Assembly: GCF_004564235.1 (NCBI RefSeq)
Contig: NZ_SOMN01000033.1
Coordinates: 1 to 64,000, forward strand
Direction: 5' to 3'
From: Cohnella luojiensis
GTDB lineage: Bacteria > Bacillota > Bacilli > Paenibacillales > Paenibacillaceae
DNA: 64,000 nt
Shown here: positions 17,070 through 25,867 of the stretch, piece by piece
Numbering within the stretch: position 1 is the first letter of the stretch
Layout of the letters: the number at the start of each line of letters is the position of its first letter
Program-made: the position numbers and the translations under genes
Notes under the pieces: model-generated
Told to the model about the DNA's origin: nothing
Database searches by the model: none
What the model saw: only the letters and a program-made list of their open reading frames with translations

Positions 17070-17161
17070 AGAAACCTCTCCTTTTCTAATGGTTGCTCGA
17101 CACTTCCATTTTACCAAAGGACGGTTTCTTTTTTGTGTTCCTATGGGCTTATTTTTGTTTT

Positions 17162-17316
17162 AATCGATGAAAAAAAGAGGGGATGAATCTCCTGGAGGAG
17201 CGACAGCGTTTGCCTTTGAAATCGTGAAATCTCCTTGCCAAGAGTTTACCTATTCAGATTTCACGATTTCAACAGCAACCGGAAGGAGATTCATCCCCTC
17301 AAAATCCATAATCGAT
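17162..17316. repeat. Large nested foldback sequence
   Basis: Perfect 17-bp arms at 17177-17193 and 17284-17300 enclose perfect 15-bp arms at 17218-17232 and 17256-17270, with a 23-nt central loop; ATCGAT flanks both outer ends. It would fold into one long stem of DNA or RNA. It lies in the 563-bp gap between the IS remnant and the BMP lipoprotein gene. It may be a miniature inverted-repeat element or a structured RNA; I do not recognise it. Confidence 0.75.
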
Positions 17317-17511
17317 ATAAAAGAAAGAAGCTGCTCAAAAGTTTCCACTTTCCGCGATTCTATTGAAGATCCCCTCTACACCTTCTTCTACTTTCACATC
17401 GGCTTCCACTTTAATACGTTATATAACATCACATATTTAAGTTGTTTTTTGGGTTTCGATTGAACTATCGAGCGATATTTTTGTCTATTTCACAATTTCA
17501 TGTTAAATAAG

Positions 17512-17540
17512 TTGACGTATATATATCGTAAATATATATT
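17512..17540 (+). promoter_or_regulatory. SigmaA-type promoter of the BMP-Rieske unit
   Basis: TTGACG (17512-17517), a 17-nt spacer and TATATT (17535-17540), about 90 nt before the lipoprotein start. The short leader shows no riboswitch that I recognise. Confidence 0.55.
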
Positions 17541-17632
17541 TCTTATAAGAACAAAAGTCGATTTCGTCCAGTTGTCATATTTTCGGCCGAGCGACGGTAG
17601 AGAAACCACATGGATAGAGAGGAGAAACACGC

Positions 17633-18799
17633 ATGTTAAAAAAGGGTTGGGTAGTCATTCTGTCTTTATTAATGGTATTCGCGGTCGCTTGTTCCAATAA
17701 GGAGGACGCTTCGCCATCGGCAAGCTCGAGCGCTCCGGCCTCAAGCGAACCGCCGGCAAGCAGCGCGGCGGCGTCCCCGGAGGCATCCCCGTCCGCTTCC
17801 GAGAAGCCATTGCCCAAGGTCGCATTCGTGTATATCGGAGTTCCCGGAGACGGCGGCTGGACTTATCAGCATGATATCGGCCGCATAGAGATGGAGAAAG
17901 AATTCGGGATAAAATCTACCGTAGTGGAAAACGTACCTGAAGGTCCGGACGCCGAACGGGTTTTCGAGGATTTGGCGAAGGACAACGACATCATCATCGG
18001 TACCAGCTTCGGGTATATGGATTCGATGGTCGCGGTAGCCGAGAGGCATCCGGATAAAATTTTCCTCCATAATACCGGATACAAAACCGCGAAGAACCTC
18101 GGAACTTACATGGGCCGGGAATATCAAAGCGGATACCTGGTCGGCATGGTCGCAGGTAAAATGACTAAAAACAATAAAATCGGCTACGTTGCCGCGTTCC
18201 CGATTCCGGAAGTCGTATACACGATAAACGCTTTTACGTTAGGCGCGCAAAGCGTGAATCCCGACATCGAAGTATCGGTCGTCTGGAGCAATACTTGGTT
18301 CGATCCGACGGTAGAACGTCAGGCAGCGGTAAGCTTATTAGATAAAGGAGTCGACGTGCTTGCCGCTTACCAGGATTCGCCTGCAAGCATCCAAGCAGCC
18401 GCGGAGAAGAACGTATGGGGAATCGGCAACGACTCTGACATGAGCAGATTCGCACCTGAAACTTACTTAACGAACCCGGTATGGGATTGGGGTCCGTATT
18501 ACATCGACACGGTCAAGAAGTACATGGACGGCACGTGGAAATCCGAAGCTTACTGGGGCCATATGAGCACCGGAATTACCGACATCGCGCCATTCGGCAA
18601 AAACGTTCCTCAAGACGTGAAAGACTTAGTCGAGGCAAAGAAGAAGGAAATCATCGACGGAACGTTCGAAGTGTTCACGGGACCGATTACCGACGCATCC
18701 GGCAAAGTACACGGCGAAGCGGGCAAGCCGCTCTCGGATGAAGAAGTTCTCTCGACGAACTGGTTCGTTAAAGGCGTATCCGGTACGATCCCGCAATAA
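17633..18799 (+). CDS. BMP family lipoprotein, ABC-type substrate-binding protein
   Basis: A 388-residue exported lipoprotein: a hydrophobic signal ends in the lipobox FAVAC (Cys near residue 20). A Ser/Pro/Ala-rich linker to about residue 60 follows, then a periplasmic-binding fold with VAFVYIGVPGDGGWTYQHD, which is the BMP/PnrA/Med family start. Known relatives bind nucleosides for ABC import. No permease or ATPase gene lies nearby; instead a Rieske oxygenase follows after 17 nt. The ligand is unknown, and the protein may serve a transporter encoded elsewhere. Confidence 0.87.
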   Translation: MLKKGWVVILSLLMVFAVACSNKEDASPSASSSAPASSEPPASSAAASPEASPSASEKPLPKVAFVYIGVPGDGGWTYQHDIGRIEMEKEFGIKSTVVENVPEGPDAERVFEDLAKDNDIIIGTSFGYMDSMVAVAERHPDKIFLHNTGYKTAKNLGTYMGREYQSGYLVGMVAGKMTKNNKIGYVAAFPIPEVVYTINAFTLGAQSVNPDIEVSVVWSNTWFDPTVERQAAVSLLDKGVDVLAAYQDSPASIQAAAEKNVWGIGNDSDMSRFAPETYLTNPVWDWGPYYIDTVKKYMDGTWKSEAYWGHMSTGITDIAPFGKNVPQDVKDLVEAKKKEIIDGTFEVFTGPITDASGKVHGEAGKPLSDEEVLSTNWFVKGVSGTIPQ

Positions 18800-18816
18800 A
18801 GAAAGGAGCTGGCGCT

Positions 18817-19797
18817 ATGATAGACGATTTGTCTCCCGCTATGCTGGAACAATGGTATCCGGCGCTACTCTCCTCAGAACTGCACGATAAACCGGTTCCC
18901 GCGAAGCTGTTCGGGCAACAAATCGTACTGTTTCGAACCAGCAACGGCGTTCATGCCTTTAAAGATTTGTGCATACACCGGGGTGTTCCCCTTTCATTAG
19001 GCAAAGTCGAAAATGATGAACTGGTATGCGCCTATCACGGTTGGCGGTATAACGGGTGCGGGAATTGCGTGAGGATTCCCTCCCTGCCGGCCGATCGGGC
19101 CATTCCGGACAAAGCGAAAGCCAGCGCGTACGCCTGCTTCGAACAACATGGGCTCGTCTGGATTTGCCTAGGAACGCCTAAAGCAGACGTCCCGTCATTT
19201 TTCGCCAATATGGATGAGGAATTAAAGATCGTACTTATGGGGCCATATGAACTTGCTGCCGCTGGGCCGCGTATCGTGGAGAATTTCTTGGACGTCTCGC
19301 ATCTGATGTTCGTCCATGAAGGCCTGCTTGGAGATAGCCAATTTCCGGAAATCCAAGACTACCGCGTGAACGAATACAACGGAGTTCTCCGCACGGACGA
19401 GATCGTCGTATTCCAGCCGGACGCGGATGGCCGGGGCACGAGCATGAACAGTCATTATACTTACGAGGTATATGGACCGTTCACGGCGGCTTTGATTAAA
19501 CGGAATCCGGACAATGGAGAAATGTTTCACTTGTTCCTGATGGTGTTGCCCATGACGGAGCAGAAGAGCCGAGCCTACATGCTTAAAGCGCGCAATTACG
19601 ATAAAGACGCTCCAGACGACGCGTTCATCGCGTTTCAGGACACTTTAATCGAGCAGGACCGCGTGATGGTGGAAAACCAGAAGCCTGAACTTTTGCCGCT
19701 TGATCTGCAGGCGGAGCTGCATCTAAAGTGCGACCGGATGAGCATTGCCTATAGGCAACGGCTGAAGCAATGGGGAGTAACTTTCGGCACGGCATAA
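18817..19797 (+). CDS. Rieske non-heme iron oxygenase, alpha subunit-like
   Basis: A 326-residue oxygenase. The Rieske [2Fe-2S] ligands appear as CIHRGVPLS (Cys-x-His, about residues 51-53) and CAYHGW (Cys-x-x-His, about residues 70-73). The mononuclear iron site is in ENFLDVSHLMFVHEG (two His, with the bridging Asp, about residues 154-168). It resembles one-component catalytic subunits such as the VanA-like demethylases. No reductase or ferredoxin gene is adjacent. Cotranscription with the BMP lipoprotein suggests that it acts on the imported ligand (inference). Confidence 0.88.
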   Translation: MIDDLSPAMLEQWYPALLSSELHDKPVPAKLFGQQIVLFRTSNGVHAFKDLCIHRGVPLSLGKVENDELVCAYHGWRYNGCGNCVRIPSLPADRAIPDKAKASAYACFEQHGLVWICLGTPKADVPSFFANMDEELKIVLMGPYELAAAGPRIVENFLDVSHLMFVHEGLLGDSQFPEIQDYRVNEYNGVLRTDEIVVFQPDADGRGTSMNSHYTYEVYGPFTAALIKRNPDNGEMFHLFLMVLPMTEQKSRAYMLKARNYDKDAPDDAFIAFQDTLIEQDRVMVENQKPELLPLDLQAELHLKCDRMSIAYRQRLKQWGVTFGTA

Positions 19798-19813
19798 CAA
19801 GATTTGGAATAGA

Positions 19814-19848
19814 CCTCGCACAAGCAGATTGTGCGGGGTTTTTCTGTG
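19814..19848 (+). terminator. Terminator of the BMP-Rieske unit
   Basis: An 8-bp GC-rich stem (19814-19821 with 19831-19838, one G-U pair) followed by TTTTTC, 16 nt after the oxygenase stop. Confidence 0.85.
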
Positions 19849-19993
19849 CAACGGAACATAGGCGATAATTAGAGGGGAAATGTTGCACTTGGTTGTTGCG
19901 CATGTTACAACATAGATTACGAAGGCTTTCGTATGATGACAGCAAATCTCAACGCAGGCGTTTTAAGATTTACTGCATGAGGAGTTGAGCGGT

Positions 19994-22336
19994 ATGGTAA
20001 AAGAGCCGGATTCGCCTCGCGACGAGGAAGAGAAACGGTTGCTCGTCGTGCTTGAACAGGTAAGCAGAAGGATGCGCAAGGAGCTTGCGTTACTCGGGGA
20101 CCGGCGGGAAGACGTGGTTGGCATCCGACAGGAATTCTGGGACGACGTGCGGATGAATTTCTCCGATTCCACGGAGGTCGGAGAAACCTGGAGCAGCATC
20201 GTGCAGCAGGCGGAGCTGCTCGCGGAGCGGGAGCGCAGCCACAAGGTGGCGTCCGAGGCGGTGGAACGGCTGACGAAGCAGTTCGACTCGCCTTATTTCG
20301 CGCGGATTGATTTTGCGGAAAAGGGAAGCTGGACGGAGGTTATCTACATTGGTCGTGCTACCCTGGTAGGGGAAGACGGGGAGACGTTCTACGTCTACGA
20401 TTGGCGAGCTCCGGTGTCCAGCCTGTTCTACGATCATGAACCGGGACCGGCTTCCTACCGCATACCTGACGGGCGAATGGAGGGAGAGCTTAAGCTCAAG
20501 CGCCAGTTCGTCATTCGCGGCGGGCAAATGAAGCATATGTTCGACACATCGGAGACGGTCGGGGATGAAATCCTGCAGGCTGTACTGTCCGAAGGTTCGG
20601 ATAGCTCGATGAAGAGCATCGTGGCCACCATACAGAAGGAACAGAACGGGATTATCCGCGACGAGAAACACAAGCTGCTTGTCGTGCAAGGCGCGGCGGG
20701 AAGCGGGAAAACATCTGCGGCCTTGCAGCGGATCGCTTATTTGCTATATCGATTTCGGGAGACGCTCGGTCCGGACCAGATCATTCTCTTCTCTCCGAAT
20801 CCCGTATTCAAAGGGTACATCTCCCGCGTGTTGCCGGATCTAGGTGAAGCCAACATGCGGCAGATGACGTTCCGGGAGCTGATCGAAGCTCGTCTTGGAC
20901 GCAGGTTCGAGGTCGAGGATCTCTTCTCGCAGACGGAAGCTTTAGCGGCAGCGGATGGAACGACGGATGGAGAATCGAGGGAACGGTCGGTTATATACAA
21001 GGGTTCGGAGCATTTCTTTATTACGGTTGAAAATTATCTAAAACGGCTTGAGCAGGAGGGAGTGCGTTTCCGTCCTCTGCGCTTCCGCAGCATGACGATC
21101 GTATCGGCAGAGGAAATGTCGCAGCGATTCTACGGTATTCGAGCTGCTGACGGATTTGGAACCCGTGCAGCCGGAGTGCGGCGCTGGTTGCTTGAACGGC
21201 TTAATGCATGGGTGGATTCCCAGATGGATGAGGCATGGCTTGATGAAGCGGCGGAGCTGGTGGACAGCGAGGAAATCCAGCGTGCCTACGTAGACGTTCG
21301 GAGAAGGGGAGGCTTCCACGACGAAGCTTTCGATGACGAAGACCAGATGAGCGCAAGGCTGCGCCGGCGCGTGGCGGAGCAATCGGTGGCTCCATTAGTA
21401 AAGGCTGCTCGTAACTTCCGGTTTCTGGACGCGGTCGCGACATACCGCGAGTTGTTCGAGAGCCGTTCTTTGTTCATGTCATGCTCGCCGGACGGCAAGC
21501 TGCCGCTTGGCTGGGAATGGATGCTGCAGCGAGCGGAAGAGACGATAGGCCGCAAAGTCATCGATCATGAGGACGCTACGCCGCTGATGTATATCTCGGA
21601 AGCGTTGGAAGGATTCCGCCGCGTAGAAGGCGATATTCAGCATGTGTTCGTGGACGAGGCGCAGGATTATTCTCCGTTCCAGGCGGCGTACTTGCGGCGG
21701 CGTTATCCGCGCGCTCGGCTGACCGTGCTGGGTGACTTTAACCAAGCGATCTATCTTCAGTCGCAGGAAAACGGCGGTTTCGGAGGCTGGACTCGGCTGA
21801 TGGCGCCGGAAGCGACATCCGTTCTGCGCCTGACGACGAGCTACCGGTCTACGGAGCCAATCGTGGAATATACGAAAGGCATACTGGCGGAAGAGGACTC
21901 GGCGGGCATTACCCCTTTCCATAGGAACGGGGAACCGCCGAGAGTGGTTGCGTGCAAGGATGTCGGACAATTGGGCGAAAACGTCAGTGATGATATTAGC
22001 GAGCTGATAGCGCTGGGTTATGGTACGATTGGCGTAATTACGAAAACGGCGCACGAGACCGGCAATGCTTCAGCTCTTCTGAAGGAAAGGCTGCCGGACG
22101 ACGTGCCGGTTACCCTCGTTACGGGAGGTTCCGCCGAGCTGCCTAAGGGCGTTTCGGTGCTCCCGTCCTACTTGGCCAAAGGGATCGAGTTCGACGCCGT
22201 TCTCGTATGGGATGCTTCTTCCGTCCGTTACGGGAAAGAGAAGGATCGGAAGCTGCTGTACACGGTTTGCACCCGTGCCTTGCACGTGTTGCATATCTAC
22301 CACACCGGCGACGCTTCTCCTTGGCTTCCTAAGTAA
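19994..22336 (+). CDS. helD: HelD-like superfamily I helicase (RNA polymerase recycling)
   Basis: A 780-residue UvrD/Rep-like ATPase, started at the ATG at 19994 with GAGGAG 9 nt upstream. The N-terminal ~100 residues are a charged coiled coil like the HelD secondary-channel arm. Walker A is QGAAGSGKTSAALQR near residue 232. Walker B (HVFVDEAQDYSPFQ) and motif III (VLGDFNQAIY) follow, with a C-terminal helicase lobe containing TTSYRSTEPIVEYT and TRALHVL. HelD in Firmicutes removes RNA polymerase from stalled complexes and DNA. Length fits the family. Confidence 0.9.
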   Translation: MVKEPDSPRDEEEKRLLVVLEQVSRRMRKELALLGDRREDVVGIRQEFWDDVRMNFSDSTEVGETWSSIVQQAELLAERERSHKVASEAVERLTKQFDSPYFARIDFAEKGSWTEVIYIGRATLVGEDGETFYVYDWRAPVSSLFYDHEPGPASYRIPDGRMEGELKLKRQFVIRGGQMKHMFDTSETVGDEILQAVLSEGSDSSMKSIVATIQKEQNGIIRDEKHKLLVVQGAAGSGKTSAALQRIAYLLYRFRETLGPDQIILFSPNPVFKGYISRVLPDLGEANMRQMTFRELIEARLGRRFEVEDLFSQTEALAAADGTTDGESRERSVIYKGSEHFFITVENYLKRLEQEGVRFRPLRFRSMTIVSAEEMSQRFYGIRAADGFGTRAAGVRRWLLERLNAWVDSQMDEAWLDEAAELVDSEEIQRAYVDVRRRGGFHDEAFDDEDQMSARLRRRVAEQSVAPLVKAARNFRFLDAVATYRELFESRSLFMSCSPDGKLPLGWEWMLQRAEETIGRKVIDHEDATPLMYISEALEGFRRVEGDIQHVFVDEAQDYSPFQAAYLRRRYPRARLTVLGDFNQAIYLQSQENGGFGGWTRLMAPEATSVLRLTTSYRSTEPIVEYTKGILAEEDSAGITPFHRNGEPPRVVACKDVGQLGENVSDDISELIALGYGTIGVITKTAHETGNASALLKERLPDDVPVTLVTGGSAELPKGVSVLPSYLAKGIEFDAVLVWDASSVRYGKEKDRKLLYTVCTRALHVLHIYHTGDASPWLPK

Positions 22337-22410
22337 GACCCGTAGTAAATGCAACTATGGAGGGAATGAAAGCAATAATATCAATCTCTCGATAGACATG
22401 GAGGATTATC

Positions 22411-24237
22411 ATGCATCCAGCGGCAATTGAAACACTGCGAACTTATTACGGTTATAACGAGTTTCGTTCGGGACAGAGCAAGCTGATCGAAGCGATTCTG
22501 GCAGGCAAAGACGTGCTGGGCATCATGCCGACGGGAGCGGGGAAGTCTATTTGTTACCAAATACCGGCGATCCTGCTTCCCGGCGTTACGTTGGTCGTCT
22601 CTCCGCTTATCTCGCTAATGAAGGATCAGGTCGATTCGCTTAATTCAGCGGGGATCGAGGCGACTTTCATTAATAGCTCGCTCTCCGTGAAAGAGACGAA
22701 CGAACGGATGAGGCACGTGGCGGCGGGACATTACAAGCTGCTGTACGTTGCTCCGGAACGGTTGGAATCGGAATATTTCAGAGAGCTGGTGCGTAAGCTC
22801 GAAATACCGCTTATCGCGGTGGATGAAGCGCATTGCGTATCGCAATGGGGTCACGATTTCCGCCCGAGCTACATGACGATTACGAGGCTGCTTCGGGACA
22901 TAGAGTCTCGTCCGGTAATGGCGGCATTCACGGCAACTGCGACGGATGTCGTCAAGGACGATATCGTGGAACGGCTTAAGCTGCGCGATCCGGTGAGGGT
23001 GACAACCGGTTACGCTCGCGATAACCTTGCTCTAACTGTCGTCAAGGATGTGGACAAGCGCGATTATGTCGCTAGATTCATCAAGGAACACTCGGATCAG
23101 GCAGGCATAATCTATGCTTCCACTCGTCGCGAGGTAGAAAGCGTCTTCTCGTTCGTCCATTCCTTGAAAGTGCCTGTGGGGAAGTACCACGCGGGACTAA
23201 GCGAAGAGGAACGCGCCCGCACTCAAGACGCTTTTCAGAGAGATGACTTGCAGATTATCGTCGCAACGAACGCTTTCGGGATGGGAATAGACAAGTCGAA
23301 CGTTCGATACGTCATTCATAACAATATGCCGAAGAACTTAGAGGCGTATTACCAGGAAGCAGGGCGTGCGGGTCGCGACGGAGAGCCGGGGGAGTGCGTG
23401 CTGCTGTTCTCTCCGCAGGACGTCGTCACCCAGAAGTTCTTCATCGAGCAGAGCGAAGCAGGGGAAGAGCGCAAGAAGAACGATTACCGGCTGCTCAACG
23501 AGATGGTGCAGTATTCGCATACCGGAGAATGCCTTCAGATGACGATCGTCCGCTATTTCGGCGAGGAGAACGGCAAGCCCTGCGGAACTTGCGCGAACTG
23601 CACGGATACGCGGGAGCGGAAGGATGTTACGGAGGAAGCAAGGCTAATATTTGCGTGCGTATCCGAAATGCGGCAGCGGTTCGGCGTAACGTTGACGGCG
23701 AAAGTACTGCGAGGCGCGAACGACGCGAAAATTCGGCAATTCAACTTCGACAGGCTGAGGACTTACGGCCTGTTGAAGCACATGCAGGAAAAATCGCTAA
23801 CGCAGCTTATTCATGCGCTTGTGGCGGACGGTTACTTGCGGATGTCGGATACGGCCTACCCGGTCGTTCAGTTAACAGAGCAAGTTCTGGACGTGATGAA
23901 AGGGGAGGAGCGCGTCTACCGTAAGGTGGAGCCGGAGATACCGACCGTATCCCGGAGCAGCAGGTCTTCCTCCAGGTATGGCAGCGGGACTTCGGCGTCG
24001 ACTTCGGGGAGCGTTGCGAATCCCGAGCTGTTCAACGAGTTGCGCCAGCTTCGCAAGAAGATCGCGGACTCGGAGAATCTCCCGCCTTTCGTTATCTTCC
24101 ACGACGCGACGCTTCAGGAGATGTGCAGGGCCATGCCGACGACAGAGCGGGCGATGCGCGCGGTCAAAGGTATCGGCGATGCGAAGTACGCCAAATACGG
24201 ACGAGATTTTCTGGAACTTATACAACGATATAGCTGA
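22411..24237 (+). CDS. recQ: ATP-dependent DNA helicase RecQ
   Basis: A 608-residue helicase that unwinds recombination and replication intermediates. It contains FRSGQSKLIEAIL, Walker A MPTGAGKSICYQ, the DEAH box VDEAHCVSQWGHDFRP and FTATAT. Motif VI is QEAGRAGRDGEPGEC. A zinc site follows in the RQC part (CLQM...CGTCANCTD, four Cys), then a winged helix, a Ser-rich linker near residues 505-530 and a C-terminal HRDC domain (FVIFHDATLQEMCRA). GGAGG precedes the ATG. It lies 74 bp after helD and may share its transcript. Confidence 0.95.
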   Translation: MHPAAIETLRTYYGYNEFRSGQSKLIEAILAGKDVLGIMPTGAGKSICYQIPAILLPGVTLVVSPLISLMKDQVDSLNSAGIEATFINSSLSVKETNERMRHVAAGHYKLLYVAPERLESEYFRELVRKLEIPLIAVDEAHCVSQWGHDFRPSYMTITRLLRDIESRPVMAAFTATATDVVKDDIVERLKLRDPVRVTTGYARDNLALTVVKDVDKRDYVARFIKEHSDQAGIIYASTRREVESVFSFVHSLKVPVGKYHAGLSEEERARTQDAFQRDDLQIIVATNAFGMGIDKSNVRYVIHNNMPKNLEAYYQEAGRAGRDGEPGECVLLFSPQDVVTQKFFIEQSEAGEERKKNDYRLLNEMVQYSHTGECLQMTIVRYFGEENGKPCGTCANCTDTRERKDVTEEARLIFACVSEMRQRFGVTLTAKVLRGANDAKIRQFNFDRLRTYGLLKHMQEKSLTQLIHALVADGYLRMSDTAYPVVQLTEQVLDVMKGEERVYRKVEPEIPTVSRSSRSSSRYGSGTSASTSGSVANPELFNELRQLRKKIADSENLPPFVIFHDATLQEMCRAMPTTERAMRAVKGIGDAKYAKYGRDFLELIQRYS

Positions 24238-24247
24238 GCAAACGAAA

Positions 24248-24276
24248 AGCCCGGGACTCTTGAGGAGTTCCGGGCT
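24248..24276. terminator. Convergent terminator between recQ and the exonuclease gene
   Basis: A 12-bp stem with one G-U pair (24248-24259 with 24265-24276) and a 5-nt loop, between two convergent genes. The better U-rich tail is on the minus strand. Confidence 0.7.
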
Positions 24277-24298
24277 TCCGTACGTTAGCTGTCTTAGG

Positions 24299-24907
24299 TC
24301 AGGCATACTTGATCTCCACGGGCACCATGCTCGCATGCTGGGGATACCATTTCGGGATTCCGTATTTTTTCATGTAGCCGAGCACGTTAAGATCGCTTTC
24401 CACGCTCTTTTCCTCGTTCATCTTCTCAAGCAGCTTCCAGCAGGCATATACGTCGTTGAGGGAACGATGCGCTCCTTCCAGCTCGATTCCGTAACGGTTG
24501 CACATTTCTTTCAGGTTATGCGGATATGTATGACGGTCTCTGCAGATGGTCAGCGTATCGAGAAACGGGTTGCTGAACGACCTGTTGGCGAGTCTAAGTA
24601 AGGTATGATGCAGGAAGCTTAAGTCAAACATTGCGTTATGGGCGACGATTGTGCTATCTCCGATTAACCTGTTCAAGATTCGAAAGGCTGTCTCCTCATC
24701 CATGCCATTCACCAGATCGTTCGAGGTGATGCCGGTAATTTCCGTAATCTTAGGCGCAAGAGCCCCGTCGAAGCGAATGAGCGTGTTGAACTGGCTAACG
24801 ATTTCGCCGCCGTAGCAGCGTATGGCCGCCATCTCGATGACGCGATCGCGAGCCGGATCAAGACCGCTGGTCTCGAAGTCCAGCACGGTGATATTGTCTA
24901 GTATCAA
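24299..24907 (-). CDS. DnaQ-like 3'-5' exonuclease
   Basis: A 202-residue DEDDh exonuclease. The acidic motif Exo I is VLDFETSGLDP, Exo II lies in IVAHNAMFDLSFL, and Exo III is AHRSLNDVYACW with the His and Asp. Such small proteins resemble the proofreading domain of PolC or the epsilon subunit and act on single-stranded DNA ends. A partner polymerase cannot be inferred. The ribosome binding site GGAGAGGAGG lies upstream of the ATG, in a short gap after the YcgQ-like gene. Confidence 0.9.
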   Translation of the reverse strand: MILDNITVLDFETSGLDPARDRVIEMAAIRCYGGEIVSQFNTLIRFDGALAPKITEITGITSNDLVNGMDEETAFRILNRLIGDSTIVAHNAMFDLSFLHHTLLRLANRSFSNPFLDTLTICRDRHTYPHNLKEMCNRYGIELEGAHRSLNDVYACWKLLEKMNEEKSVESDLNVLGYMKKYGIPKWYPQHASMVPVEIKYA

Positions 24908-24925
24908 GGCTGTGCCTCCTCTCCT

Positions 24926-25867
24926 TTAGGAATAGATTCTATAGACGTAAGGATCCTTGGGAGCGGGAATCGATTCCCAGGAAGTTACCCGAAGCACAGG
25001 GATCGTCTGCTTGAACGGCTGGTAGAACTCGGACGTGAGCTTGCCGGTGACATGCACCCAATCATCGTCGTTTAGCTTCGTGCCCTTCGGAAAGTCGACA
25101 AGCATCCCGAACACGCCCGAATCGGCGGCGCAATGAATGAAACCGAAGCGGAAGACGAAGTAGTGATCCCCGTCCACTTGCTCTCCCTTGTAAGCAAACC
25201 CGTCAAACGAGATCGTCTTCCCCATAAACTCGCCGGGGAAATTATAGATAACCTCCATGCCTTTCATATAGGTATTGTCGTCCAGAGGGATTTGGCTGAG
25301 GCTGAGAAACTCGGCTAGCTCTTTGTTCTTAACCGTTTCGTAGCCTTCCTTACCATAGAATACGCTAGAATCCGGCTTAAGGAATTGATGCTGTCCCGGG
25401 TTCTTATCGGACATAGCGCCATCCGCGGAAGGAAAAGAGATGCCCTTCGCCTTCACGAAGCTAGAATCCAACGTCTGCACCGGCAAGAATATCCCCGTGA
25501 AGATGGGGAAGCTGAGGATCAAGTAGCCGATCGTCCGCTTCCATCTGGAGGAAGACTCATGGGAGTGGCCGTGGTCGTCGTGAGCGTGATGATGGTGCTC
25601 GTGATCGTGACTGTGGTCATGGTGATGTTCATACTCATGCGGGTGCTGGTGATCGTCGTGTTGCTGCGCGGCCACCTCTTTCTTTTTCTCCATTTGCTCA
25701 AGACGGTACATCCGCGCAACCTCTATCACGCACAGCAGCAGTAGAATAACGATAGCGCTGATCGATAGATAGGCATAGCGGGTATTGATGTACTTATTTA
25801 GTTGGCCCTGAAAATGAATGAGAGAGAACATAAGGGCAAAACCGAACAAAATATAAAACCGGATCAT
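24926..25867 (-). CDS. ycgQ: TIGR03943/YcgQ-family membrane protein with His-rich loop
   Basis: A 313-residue protein. It has two N-terminal membrane segments (about residues 1-55), a strikingly His/Asp-rich cytoplasmic or external loop (about residues 68-108), a third segment and a soluble C-terminal domain with the family end VLRVTSWESI. The His cluster suggests metal (Zn or similar) binding. It overlaps the permease gene ycgR by 4 nt; the pair is conserved in Bacilli and is thought to move a small ion or metal, but its substrate is not established. Confidence 0.85.
   Translation of the reverse strand: MIRFYILFGFALMFSLIHFQGQLNKYINTRYAYLSISAIVILLLLCVIEVARMYRLEQMEKKKEVAAQQHDDHQHPHEYEHHHDHSHDHEHHHHAHDDHGHSHESSSRWKRTIGYLILSFPIFTGIFLPVQTLDSSFVKAKGISFPSADGAMSDKNPGQHQFLKPDSSVFYGKEGYETVKNKELAEFLSLSQIPLDDNTYMKGMEVIYNFPGEFMGKTISFDGFAYKGEQVDGDHYFVFRFGFIHCAADSGVFGMLVDFPKGTKLNDDDWVHVTGKLTSEFYQPFKQTIPVLRVTSWESIPAPKDPYVYRIYS

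Noticed and set aside
17541..17632. Purine riboswitch before the BMP lipoprotein
   Set aside because: The conserved loop and junction sequences of purine riboswitches are not found in the short leader.
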